Source of the DNA: Halothermothrix sp.
GTDB lineage: Bacteria; Bacillota; Halanaerobiia; DY22613
DNA length: 64,000 bases
Assembly: GCA_016841825.1 (NCBI GenBank)
Contig: JAENYK010000001.1
Coordinates: 496,001 to 560,000, forward strand
Direction: 5' to 3'
Part shown: positions 23,659 to 31,919 of the stretch, piece after piece
How positions within the stretch are numbered: the first letter of the stretch is position 1
How the letters are laid out: the number at the start of each line of letters is the position of its first letter
Notes under the pieces: generated by a model
The model's database searches: none
What the model was told of the DNA's origin: nothing
The model's input: only the letters and a program-made list of their open reading frames with translations
Translations under genes and position numbers: made by a program

Positions 23659-24261
23659 CTATTTTATGGCATTTAAAATGAAAAGAGAGGCATCTTTATT
23701 CATAAATATTCCTTTTCCATGATGGAAAGTACGAGCAGCAGCAGATGCAAAGCCGATTTGTATGAGTAAATCTATCAACTCTTTTTGCTCAAAGCCATTG
23801 TGAACCTTATCGGAAGTTATATTTTCGTTTTTATCGAAGTCAACAAGTAATAAATGCCCATCTTCTTTCAATACATCAAATAATTTAGTCAACATTAAAC
23901 GACTATTTTTAATATGAAGGAGAACCTGTGACATTATAACATAGTCAACTCGTAATGTGCCTGGTATCTCTTCTAAAAAATCACAACACAATGTTCTGGT
24001 GCATTCAATATGCCCAATTTCGATTTTTCGATTAACCTGTTCAATCATTTGGGTAGATGGGTCAACAAAGAGCATTGATTTGAACATGTCGATTAATCCC
24101 ATACCGATAAGACCTGTTCCACAACCATAATCCAAAGCAGTTTTATCTTTTGTGTCTTTTAGTTCGGAACGCACAGACTGAACAATGATTTTCGCTATAT
24201 TCACCCTGGTTTCTGTATCGTATCGGCTCGCCATCTGTTCCCAAACATTATTCATCTCCAT
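23659..24261 (-). CDS. Class I SAM-dependent methyltransferase
   Basis: This roughly 200-residue enzyme has motif I ALDYGCGTGLIGMGLI, acidic strand MLFVDPSTQMIEQV, VDYVIMSQVLLHIKN and LKEDGHLLLVDFDKNE. It is a small-molecule type (methyltransf_25-like); substrate unknown. GAGAGG precedes ATGGAGATG at 24261, which I prefer to the upstream ATG. It is a single gene between the PadR cassette and an XRE gene. Confidence 0.85.
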   Translation of the reverse strand: MEMNNVWEQMASRYDTETRVNIAKIIVQSVRSELKDTKDKTALDYGCGTGLIGMGLIDMFKSMLFVDPSTQMIEQVNRKIEIGHIECTRTLCCDFLEEIPGTLRVDYVIMSQVLLHIKNSRLMLTKLFDVLKEDGHLLLVDFDKNENITSDKVHNGFEQKELIDLLIQIGFASAAARTFHHGKGIFMNKDASLFILNAIK

Positions 24262-24575
24262 AATACCTCTCTCTTTTCTCATATTTAATCTGATAATCAC
24301 ATTTTATAAATAATCAGTAATTAGCCAATGGCAGCTCATTCATCCAATTAGAGTATGGCAAGTTCCATTCTAGCGGAAGCCTGTTGAGCGTATATTTAAA
24401 AGCAGATCTAGTTCATTTATGAGAATTGATTTTATTCCACCTGCCCTATATTTTGCCTGTTTTACGCTTTATTCATTCCAACAGCTGCATGAGCTGCCAT
24501 TGATAATACCACCTGCAAAATTGGTAGCAGTGGGAGTCATAGAACTTAGATATGTTTGTATAAATAGTTGTCTTA
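24262..24575. other. Intergenic stretch without visible gene
   Basis: I see no ORF with a ribosome binding site and no clear terminator. It separates the methyltransferase gene from the small XRE gene, both on the minus strand. Confidence 0.4.
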
Positions 24576-24797
24576 TTATAAAAATTCTATCTGAAATACT
24601 TCTTCAATTGAAACTTTAAAAACCTGAGCTATTTTAGCCGCTAACAAAAGAGAAGGGGAGTATTTGTCTTGTTCTAGTGCAATGATTGTCTGTCGAGTAC
24701 ATCCGACTAAGTCAGCTAACCGTTTCTGGCTCATTTCGTCACAAAGAAATCTTAGTTTACGAATATTATTTGAAATCTTAATATTTTCCATATCCAT
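24576..24797 (-). CDS. Small XRE-family repressor
   Basis: This roughly 73-residue regulator is a single helix-turn-helix: ISNNIRKLRFLCDEMSQKRL, ADLVGCTRQTIIALEQDKYS and PSLLLAAKIAQVFKVSIEEV. Such proteins usually pair with a small membrane protein gene, here the overlapping truncated gene 24778-25068. The start MDMENIK is chosen because the longer frame lies entirely inside the neighbour. Confidence 0.85.
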   Translation of the reverse strand: MDMENIKISNNIRKLRFLCDEMSQKRLADLVGCTRQTIIALEQDKYSPSLLLAAKIAQVFKVSIEEVFQIEFL

Positions 24798-25068
24798 CAA
24801 CCCGTTTCTCATACCATAAATAAAATCCACTATTTACTATATAAGTGAAAAACACAGTGGTATAGGCTAAAAACCACATCCAAGATGCTGGCATTAGAAC
24901 ATCATTTTCATAGAATACATAAATTGATATGCCAAAAAAGTAAACATACATCAGTATTAATATCATTGTAGCCTTAAAAGACTTTAGCTCAACTAAAAAT
25001 TCACGTTCATCCTTTATAGATTTTCTTCCTCTTAGTTGAATGATACAATAAATAAGATAGCCTAGTAT
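24778..25068 (-). pseudogene. Small membrane protein (DUF2178-like), 5' truncated
   Basis: The minus-strand frame runs FNGILGYLIYCIIQLRGRKS, KDEREFLVELKSFKATMILI, then two more hydrophobic segments and ends VDGYGKY. It looks like the usual partner of small XRE repressors, with helices and a KDERE motif, but there is no start codon with a ribosome binding site. The 5' end runs into the stop of the XRE-desulfoferrodoxin gene, where the real N-terminus seems to have been cut off. Confidence 0.5.
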
Positions 25069-25640
25069 ACCATTAAACCATGTTTAATACAATAAACATA
25101 TAGTTTTCCACCAGTAGTTATGGGGATTCGAAAGGTTGGGCTTTGCTCGGGGTATAAACGATTAAGATATATTTTGTCGCTTTTAACATAGGCCACAAAA
25201 GAAAGATAATGCTCTTTGGTCATTGGATGGTCAATGGTGACAAAGTAATCAGTATCTATTTCCTCTACTGTGATTTTGATTGCAGCAGGTGAATCCGTAG
25301 GCAAGATAGGTTCCAACTTTCTTCCACAGCAGAATATAGAGGCACTTCCTGTACTAACCAGAATATTTCCGCAGGAAGAGCAGACATAAAAACGTACGTT
25401 GTCAATATTGCCATTGTCTGGGCTATTTGCTGTAATTTCGCCCTCCATCATCTGTTTCATATCAACACCCAAAATAGCGGATAGTTTCGACCACAGAGAT
25501 AGATCAGGACACCCTAAACCACATTCCCATTTAGAAACCGTTTTATTTTGAATGCCCAGCGCATCTGCAATATTTCTCTGCGTAAGATTTTTTTCCTTTC
25601 GCAACTTGGCAATCAATTTTCCTATTTTCACACAATCCAT
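25062..25640 (-). CDS. XRE helix-turn-helix fused to a desulfoferrodoxin-like domain
   Basis: Residues 1-65 are an XRE HTH (IGKLIAKLRKEKNLTQRNIA, KTVSKWECGLGCPDLSLW). Residues 80-192 look like desulfoferrodoxin: a desulforedoxin-type iron knuckle CSSCGN...FCCGRKL (Cys-x2-Cys...Cys-Cys) and superoxide-reductase ligands HPMTKEHY and YVYCIKHGL (His, His, Cys, His). The EKHVP loop that supplies the first His and catalytic Lys is not visible. This suggests an iron-based redox sensor, not an active reductase. It lies 34 bp after the AAA-VWA gene. Confidence 0.75.
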   Translation of the reverse strand: MDCVKIGKLIAKLRKEKNLTQRNIADALGIQNKTVSKWECGLGCPDLSLWSKLSAILGVDMKQMMEGEITANSPDNGNIDNVRFYVCSSCGNILVSTGSASIFCCGRKLEPILPTDSPAAIKITVEEIDTDYFVTIDHPMTKEHYLSFVAYVKSDKIYLNRLYPEQSPTFRIPITTGGKLYVYCIKHGLMVY

Positions 25641-25674
25641 GTCTCCACCTCCATTTCTGCCTAGTATAACATAT

Positions 25675-27714
25675 TTATAGATATCTTGCGATGATTTGCA
25701 CTAATCTTGCCGGAAGTTGCCTCAAATCTGTTATATCTAGGGTATTTTCTGCTCCGTAAAGTTCACGGATAGATTCTTTATCCTGTCCAATTGCGGCGGC
25801 CAGGAACTGGATACCTTTTCGGCGATATTCCTGTAAAGTATCTTTCATATCATAAGCTGCTTTTTCACCTGTATAATCAGGCATAGCCTTCGGCTGCCCG
25901 TCACTGATGCTGATTATTAATTTGCTTTTTTGCGGTGCATTAAGCAATCTATCGGAAATAATACGCAATGCCATACCATCTCGGTTATTGCTGCGAGCCT
26001 GAATATTCATAAGAGCATATTTTTCATCCGTGTCTTTGCTTTCAAAATCTACATATGCATAAATGGACATTTGCTCAAGTTTAGAGCGGTCTGCTGTATC
26101 CCCATAAACCATTATCGGAATGCCACACCCAGTGCAGAACTCATATAAAGCGACGGCTGCCTGTTTTGCTGCATCTAAGCGGCCAAAGGCTGACATAGAC
26201 GCTGATTCATCAATCCTGAGTGCAACTATAAGAGAGGGTTCTTCCTCGGGTGGTCGCTTACGGGCAAATACGCGAAAATCCAAAGAAGCAGCTTGATCCG
26301 CACAGAATTTTGTGCCATAAAGCTGAGATTTTGCAAATTCAGCGGAAACTTCATGCTCCAAAAGTGGATTTGTTTTGCGGATTAGTTCCCGAATGACTGG
26401 TAGCAAGTCGGCAGTAATGTTGTGATATTCTTCTCTGTTTTGAGCGGTAGCTTCCGGACGGTGGACAATCAGCTTGATTCCCTCATGAAAGCTACCCTTA
26501 ACACTTTGCCGAGCCTCTATGTTCAACCGTTTACGAAATTCTTTTCTTTGTGATTCGCTTGTAGCAGAGTTATCAAGTTCATGGTAAAAAGGAGTTCCAT
26601 CTTCTCCATTATCATTGCTTGAAACATCAGTAGTTCTATCACTGTTCATATTTGAATGTCCCTCGCTGTCTGCTGATTTTCTCAAACGCACTGCATTTTT
26701 ATCAGTTTTGTCTGTTCCGGCAGAATATTCTCCGTTCTCGGAAATATTAAGTTCCATAACTTCCGGATTTTCTCCATCTGAATGAGAATGACAGACAGCA
26801 TTAAGTTCTGCAAGCTTATCTAGCAAGCCATGGCTTGCTAGTGCCTGTTCTAAAATAGCAATCTCCTGTGGGTCAGTGGTAATTTTGTAAAGTACCTTAT
26901 GATATAAAGTAGTTTGTACTGATGCGCCACTGGCAACGGCATCAATCCAAAAGATGTAAGATCGCATCCCGGCCACTCCTTTGATTGCATTAGCTTGGGC
27001 CGTTTCATCCAACAAGATAATAGTTTCAGCTAAAAGGGAAAGAACATTTTCAGAGTGATAACCGGTCTTAGCTTGGGCTCGTTCCATCATAACTGCTTTG
27101 GATGGTAAGTCTAGTTTCTCTGCATGTTGTACTCGATCACGTAAAGCTTCATTTAAAGGACGGTAGCCATTGTAGCCGCGGTTTGTTGTAATAACAGCAA
27201 CAAAATCCGGATGTCGATGTGCAATGCGAGTTGGTAAGTTTAAGCTGCCATCCGGTTCTAATGCGGAATTCAGGGCCATCAAAACAGCTGCATCCCGAAT
27301 AACTGTCGGTTCCTGAATTTCCAGGAGCCATCCATTTTCATAAGCACGGACAATTTCTGACGGATAATATCGATATTCAATCGTATCTGATTTATCGTCT
27401 TCTTCAGGTAATACCGGTAGAATAGAGCCTAGCACATCGGATTTATCCATATCAGCAAAGCACGTTATTTTTGTATAAGGAAGGTTAAAATCAGCAGAGA
27501 GGGCTTTGGCAAGCTGAGTTTTTCCCGACCCTGCATCGCCTTCCAGCAAAATTGTACTGATTTTCATTTCACCGCGATTCCAGTTCCTTACTACTTCTTG
27601 ATATATACGATTCTCTGCTTCACTTTCAATATGTGAGGAAGGCTTTTGCCAGACAAGAGATTGCTCCGCTTCTGTTAACCGTCTGGTGGGTGATAGAATA
27701 CAGTTCTGTTTCAT
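25675..27714 (-). CDS. MoxR-type AAA ATPase fused to a VWA domain
   Basis: This 679-residue protein has an N-terminal AAA+ module (Walker A LLEGDAGSGKTQLAKALSAD, sensor region AVITTNRGYNGYRPLNEALR with the Arg-finger region DRVQHAEKL), a charged linker of about 110 residues at 320-430, and a C-terminal VWA domain with the MIDAS motif LRIDESASMS (DxSxS) and IISISDGQPK. The order recalls BchD/CobT-like chelatase subunits and MoxR-VWA chaperone systems. It follows a 156-residue partner gene with 1 bp between them. The substrate is unknown. Confidence 0.8.
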   Translation of the reverse strand: MKQNCILSPTRRLTEAEQSLVWQKPSSHIESEAENRIYQEVVRNWNRGEMKISTILLEGDAGSGKTQLAKALSADFNLPYTKITCFADMDKSDVLGSILPVLPEEDDKSDTIEYRYYPSEIVRAYENGWLLEIQEPTVIRDAAVLMALNSALEPDGSLNLPTRIAHRHPDFVAVITTNRGYNGYRPLNEALRDRVQHAEKLDLPSKAVMMERAQAKTGYHSENVLSLLAETIILLDETAQANAIKGVAGMRSYIFWIDAVASGASVQTTLYHKVLYKITTDPQEIAILEQALASHGLLDKLAELNAVCHSHSDGENPEVMELNISENGEYSAGTDKTDKNAVRLRKSADSEGHSNMNSDRTTDVSSNDNGEDGTPFYHELDNSATSESQRKEFRKRLNIEARQSVKGSFHEGIKLIVHRPEATAQNREEYHNITADLLPVIRELIRKTNPLLEHEVSAEFAKSQLYGTKFCADQAASLDFRVFARKRPPEEEPSLIVALRIDESASMSAFGRLDAAKQAAVALYEFCTGCGIPIMVYGDTADRSKLEQMSIYAYVDFESKDTDEKYALMNIQARSNNRDGMALRIISDRLLNAPQKSKLIISISDGQPKAMPDYTGEKAAYDMKDTLQEYRRKGIQFLAAAIGQDKESIRELYGAENTLDITDLRQLPARLVQIIARYL

Positions 27715-27715
27715 A

Positions 27716-28186
27716 TTAATAACCCCCCAATTCTTCTAAAATGCGATTAAGTATCCGCTGCCGTTCCCCGATCAATTCCCCTAGATCATTTAAACTCTGT
27801 GCAAATGCTTTGATATCCTCATTGATATTTTGATTATTAATCCAAACCTCTACGGGCAATACACCTCCCTGTATCCCAATACGTTCCACGGTGGGTTTTT
27901 CCGGATCATATAAAAGTGGAAGACGATAAGCCTCCTTAAAGTAAAGTAATGTTCTAGATAAAAAGATCATCAAGTCAAATACTTGATGGATAGGTAACTC
28001 CTGGGCCAAAATCAATTCGTCACCCTCATCAATTTTCCAAATCTGTGCGGCGATCTGCATTTTTTTATTTTCTTCTAGTATTGGTACACCCAAAGTTAAA
28101 CGTTTGATATCAGATTGATAAGCGTTTCTACCGTCTATACGGTCATAACCATTTGATACAATAACAACTTTTTCATTCATCGCCAT
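27716..28186 (-). CDS. Hypothetical partner protein of the AAA-VWA gene
   Basis: This roughly 155-residue acidic protein (EKVVIVSNGYDRIDGRNAYQ, QIWKIDEGDELILAQELPIH, LGELIGERQRILNRILEELG) ends in a predicted helical segment. No membrane segment or catalytic motif is visible. I do not firmly recognise the family (DUF6530 is a weak guess). GAGGAGG precedes two possible ATG codons (28186, 28180). The tight spacing says it acts with the AAA-VWA protein. Confidence 0.7.
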   Translation of the reverse strand: MAMNEKVVIVSNGYDRIDGRNAYQSDIKRLTLGVPILEENKKMQIAAQIWKIDEGDELILAQELPIHQVFDLMIFLSRTLLYFKEAYRLPLLYDPEKPTVERIGIQGGVLPVEVWINNQNINEDIKAFAQSLNDLGELIGERQRILNRILEELGGY

Positions 28187-28239
28187 ATCCTCCTCGTATT
28201 GGGATCAGCAGCTAAACACTGCTCTCTTAAACTTTCTAA

Positions 28240-28485
28240 CTATGAGCTGTATGATCTTCGTTTGAGTCATCATCCTTTAACACTTTGATAACTGATAGCT
28301 CAAAGTTTCCTGGTCCATATTTGTTCCAAAGTTCCTGTAATTGTTTATTGGGATGCCAATTTGCTGTCAATTTAGTACCAGTGCTAAGTCTGCTTTTGTA
28401 TCTTTAGAAATGCCTAAAAATGCTTCGCCAGTTTCAGAATGCCTGTTTTTATAGGCTTCTAAAAGTTCTTTTTTTTATATCCATC
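28240..28485 (-). pseudogene. Small GIY-YIG-type nuclease gene, frameshifted
   Basis: From ATG at 28485 the pieces MDIKKRTF / LLEAYKNRHSETGEAF / LGISKDTKADLALVLN, LTANWHPNKQLQELWNKYGP and FELSVIKVLKDDDSNEDHTA are spread over different frames and end at a TAG at 28240. Their order matches the small clostridial GIY-YIG-annotated proteins (ELLExYKxR, FLGxxKDTKA, HPNxxLQELWN, DDDxxEDHT). At least two frameshifts make it non-functional. Confidence 0.65.
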
Positions 28486-28974
28486 TTGTTCAGCTCAACT
28501 TTATTATATACTTATATTCTTTAAAACATAATCCACGCTCCGTAGACCAAATGAATGAATTATTATTCAAAAGACATTATTGTAAAAACAGTAGATTAGC
28601 TATATTCTTGATTAATTGGTCGTAGAGGTTTTACCATTTTCTGTGCGATAAAAGTGTTATAAACAAAAAAACGCCAATCAGGAGCTGTTTCCCAGCAATC
28701 GGCGGTAAGTCTTAATAAACTTAACACCCTCTCCAATTGCACAAAACTTACCTATAATGAGCTTATCTCCTAAGAATTCATAATGATGTTCTATATTATC
28801 GTAAAATTTCTCAGGAGATTTTTTATTATCACTGTACTAAGGTAAGCGTAAAATATTTGGACGCTTATTCTACAGTTGTTGATTCACATTAGAACTTCAT
28901 GATAATACCTTTCTCGTCGGCATACAGTAAGGAGTTATAACGAATGAGCCGACAACTGTGATTTCACTCACATG
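28486..28974. other. Gene-free stretch
   Basis: I see no supported gene. The last ~20 bp resemble the sequence flanking the other KTR gene (TTATCGGCTCTGC and CTGGCTCTTTGATAACT are shared with 20530-20575), showing that the duplication extends beyond the coding region. Confidence 0.4.
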
Positions 28975-29163
28975 TTATCGGCTCTGCGTCTTAGCGCCTG
29001 GCTCTTTGATAACTGGCATATTCAATTGTATTAAATTGATTAGCGTTTCATTTTTGCACATTGAACAGAATAACGGGAAGGTTTTAAGCTCCGTGTCTTC
29101 TCGTATTTTCAACCTTGTTTTATTGCCGCATACAGAATACAATATCCATTCGCATATCTCCAT
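28975..29163 (-). CDS. Cysteine-rich KTR domain protein, mutated second copy
   Basis: This 62-residue product has exactly the length of the 20531-20719 copy: WILYSVCGNKTRLKIREDTE and FPLFCSMCKNETLINLIQLN. The first CPxC knuckle is YSVC, so one metal-binding Cys is lost, and the second reads CSMC. The start MEICEW matches the other copy; the longer frame reaches into the ABC permease gene. It is probably a decaying paralogue. Confidence 0.65.
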   Translation of the reverse strand: MEICEWILYSVCGNKTRLKIREDTELKTFPLFCSMCKNETLINLIQLNMPVIKEPGAKTQSR

Positions 29164-29186
29164 ATCATTTTGAAATACCTTCTCGG

Positions 29187-29813
29187 TTACATGTCTTTGT
29201 GAGAAACCATTTTCGGACATGTCAGCCATGAAAACAAATATGCTATAACACTAAAGGCTGTAACTATTCCATATAAAAGAAGCATATTTTCTTCCATATC
29301 TATAAAATGACTTAAAAGAAACCTTACCCCTGTGAATGCGCCTGCCGTAACCACATAAGAAAGTATCAACCCAACAACGCTTTTTTCAGCATCAAGCAAG
29401 TAAGAAAGTGGAATATTAACACTACCGGGAAGTAACGAAATAATAACCGCAAGACAGGAATTCATGAGTAATGAGTTTACATCAAAGCTGTGGTTCAATA
29501 CTGACACAGAAATACTGATAATTGCTCCCAACACAATTCCTAATATACCAAGAAGCACATACATATGATATTTACTTGATATGATTTGCGTCCTCGATAC
29601 TGGGAGCGTTGCGGAAAACTTATCCCACTGTGTTATCTTATCATTTGATATAGTCGTTACTGCTGCCGTACTCAACGAAACAGCAGCTACTGAAATCAAA
29701 AGCCACGGCGAACTTAATACCGCCAATCCCACTCCAACAATGACCAGTGTCAAAACCATTATCAACGAGCTATCCCGCATAATATAAAAATCTTTTAGTA
29801 ATAAACCTTTCAT
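29187..29813 (-). CDS. ABC-2 type membrane permease (YtrC/D-like)
   Basis: This 208-residue protein has six hydrophobic segments (LIMVLTLVIVGVGLAVLSSP, YHMYVLLGILGIVLGAIISI and so on). ISNDKITQWDKFSATLPVSR is the conserved motif of ABC-2 membrane_5 proteins. It forms an exporter with the ATPase encoded just upstream (4-nt overlap). The C-terminus ends close to the KTR gene. Confidence 0.85.
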   Translation of the reverse strand: MKGLLLKDFYIMRDSSLIMVLTLVIVGVGLAVLSSPWLLISVAAVSLSTAAVTTISNDKITQWDKFSATLPVSRTQIISSKYHMYVLLGILGIVLGAIISISVSVLNHSFDVNSLLMNSCLAVIISLLPGSVNIPLSYLLDAEKSVVGLILSYVVTAGAFTGVRFLLSHFIDMEENMLLLYGIVTAFSVIAYLFSWLTCPKMVSHKDM

Positions 29814-30673
29814 TTTGTCTCTCCCTTCACATAAAGCAGCATAATTTCATCAATTGTTGCCGGGTCAATGACTGCTTTTGGGTATTTCTTTTTCGCTGAA
29901 TCTTTATCGTTGACCAACACTTGCCACTCGTAATCTTGTTTTCGATATGTGATAATATCCGGCTTATCTATGGCTTCAAATTGCGCTGCACCGCATTTGA
30001 TTATCCCATATTTATATCTAAGTTCATCTTTGGATTTACTGAATACAACCTTGCCGTTATGAATAAAAACGATATAATCAGCAACCTTTTCTAAATCACT
30101 TGTGATGTGTGAGGATACTAAAATTGAGTTGCTCTCATCCTGTACAAAATCTAAAAACATATCTAAGATATCATCACGGGCAACCGGGTCAAGCCCACTT
30201 GTAGCTTCATCCAAAATCAAAAGTTTGGATTGGTGAGAAAGCGCAACGGCGATAGATAGCTTCATCTTCATTCCTTTGGAAAATTCTTTGACTTTTTTCT
30301 CGGCCGGCAGGGTTAGCTTTTTTAGTAAAGTGAAATAACCATTTTCGTCCCATGTTGAATAAATATTTTTAAAAACATTGTTCAGTTTTTTAGGCGATAA
30401 TCCTTCTGGGAAATTACTACCGTCAAAAACTACACCAATTTGATTGCGTACAGCATTGTCAATTTCCTGATTTTGCTTGCCCATAATAGAAATAGTACCG
30501 GAATCTTTCTTAATCAACCCAAGAATAGCATTGATAGTCGTGCTTTTCCCTGCGCCGTTTTCACCGATTAACCCTACAATCGTCCCGAGTGGTACGCTGA
30601 ACGATACACCATCTAAAACAAAATCGTGATACTTCTTTGTCAGACTGTTTACAATTAAAGCATTGTCTTTCAT
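29810..30673 (-). CDS. ABC transporter ATP-binding protein (YtrB-like)
   Basis: This 287-residue ATPase has Walker A GLIGENGAGKSTT, signature FSKGMKMKLSIA, Walker B KLLILDEATSGLDP and the H-loop LVSSHITSDLEKV. The signature starts FSKG rather than LSGG, as in the YtrB/CcmA-like group. It sits between a GntR regulator (6 bp) and its permease (4-nt overlap), the usual three-gene ytr-type cassette. Confidence 0.9.
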   Translation of the reverse strand: MKDNALIVNSLTKKYHDFVLDGVSFSVPLGTIVGLIGENGAGKSTTINAILGLIKKDSGTISIMGKQNQEIDNAVRNQIGVVFDGSNFPEGLSPKKLNNVFKNIYSTWDENGYFTLLKKLTLPAEKKVKEFSKGMKMKLSIAVALSHQSKLLILDEATSGLDPVARDDILDMFLDFVQDESNSILVSSHITSDLEKVADYIVFIHNGKVVFSKSKDELRYKYGIIKCGAAQFEAIDKPDIITYRKQDYEWQVLVNDKDSAKKKYPKAVIDPATIDEIMLLYVKGETK

Positions 30674-30679
30674 TATTAA

Positions 30680-31054
30680 TCATCCCTCCTGATAGAACAG
30701 CCTTAGTAGCTCAATGAGTTTTTCGACTGGAATACCGCTTGTCCTTCCAATATCTGCGGCTTCCTGCAAATGCTCCTCGGCCCGGCGCTGTTGTTCTTCT
30801 TGGTAAAAATTTTTGTTCTGTGCCGATACAAAACTCCCACGACCTACAGTTGTTTCTATGAAACCATCCCTCTGCAAATCCTCATAAGCCTTTTGAACAG
30901 TAATCACACTGACATGAATGGATTTCGCCAGAGAACGCATAGATGGAATGGGGTCACCCGTTTGTAGTTCGCCGCTCATAATCATTGCCTTTATCTGCGA
31001 TGTTATTTGCTCATAGATGGGCTTGCTTGTATTGCTACTTATGATAATTTCCAT
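30680..31054 (-). CDS. GntR (YtrA-type) transcriptional regulator
   Basis: This 124-residue regulator has a GntR winged helix: KPIYEQITSQIKAMIMSGEL, GDPIPSMRSLAKSIHVSVIT and VQKAYEDLQRDGFIETTVGR, then a short helical tail instead of a large effector domain. AAAGGAGGG before the ATG at 31054 fixes the start. It likely represses the downstream ABC genes; YtrA regulators respond to wall-active antibiotics. Confidence 0.9.
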   Translation of the reverse strand: MEIIISSNTSKPIYEQITSQIKAMIMSGELQTGDPIPSMRSLAKSIHVSVITVQKAYEDLQRDGFIETTVGRGSFVSAQNKNFYQEEQQRRAEEHLQEAADIGRTSGIPVEKLIELLRLFYQEG

Positions 31055-31261
31055 AACAGCCCTCCTTTCAATAAAGAGTGCTGTCGCAAAAGTGACTTTC
31101 CCTGCATAGAACAAATCTCCTTGATTGCTATAACAGATTAGTTGACTTAATAAGGAGTTTCGTTTCTGCTGAGTATCTATACCTTAAAAATCAAACTTGC
31201 GACAGCCACTGACAGTTTGTAACACCTAATTTTTGAAGTACTTCAATAATACGTTGAATGT

Positions 31262-31437
31262 TTATTTTTTCAGTAATGGTTTCCCATCCTTGTCAAGCAA
31301 AACTGTAAGGCCTGAACCAACATTAGGAAATATAACTAGCAAATACTGCACTCCTGTCTCTTTGTCAGTCATTACATTTGCTAATGTTGCACCTTCAGCA
31401 TTAACATGCTCCATTCAAATCTTTTTTCTTTCGCCAT
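31262..31437 (-). pseudogene. DUF6440-like small protein, one frameshift
   Basis: AGGAGG precedes ATG at 31437 (MAKEKRFEW). After a frameshift the frame continues EHVNAEGATLANVMTDKETG, VQYLLVIFPNVGSGLTVLLD and KDGKPLLKK to a stop at 31262. DKETGVxYL and GLTVLLDKDGKP are the DUF6440 hallmarks. A 12-bp inverted repeat lies in its promoter region. Confidence 0.6.
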
Positions 31438-31465
31438 AATTAGTTTGCCTCCTTGGTTAAACTTC

Positions 31466-31500
31466 ACTATAATGTACTTATTGTATATGTACATTATAGT
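31466..31500 (-). promoter_or_regulatory. 12-bp perfect inverted repeat upstream of the DUF6440-like gene
   Basis: ACTATAATGTAC (31466-31477) and GTACATTATAGT (31489-31500) are perfectly complementary with an 11-bp spacer, immediately upstream of the ribosome binding site. It resembles a dimeric repressor operator; the cognate repressor is not apparent nearby. Confidence 0.6.
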
Positions 31501-31919
31501 TCAATGAAGTACACTTGTCAACTTTAATTTTTCTATAATTTACGCTTTCGGGGCTTAAGCATTGAACCCGACACAGTTGTTGCTCCTACTTGCCCATTTT
31601 TCAGAAAAATAACATGTATGTGTTAACTCCTTTATTTTCTTCCTCCATAGATTTTCAGAGCATGCATGGCACTTGAATACGACCCTGATAATTGGCTTGC
31701 TAGTGTAACGACAAATCAATATATAAAGAAAGAACGCCGTATAAAAAACCGACATTCTTTCATCATTACCCAGTCTCGAAATTACTTCAATGCGTAATAT
31801 CGACATGTCTACACACTCCATGTCTAAAACAACTGAAACATCAATTTTATTTTTCCTGAAATCATCGCCATCTGTTGTGAAAGTAGTATATCGTGCAAAG
31901 TGCTGAAAACTCAGGATTT
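31501..31919. other. Intergenic stretch at the island/core border
   Basis: A 132-codon minus-strand ORF (31555-31953) overlaps the rRNA methyltransferase end, lacks a ribosome binding site and matches nothing I know. I treat it as non-coding or remnant. The neighbouring gene content changes here from mobile to housekeeping. Confidence 0.35.
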
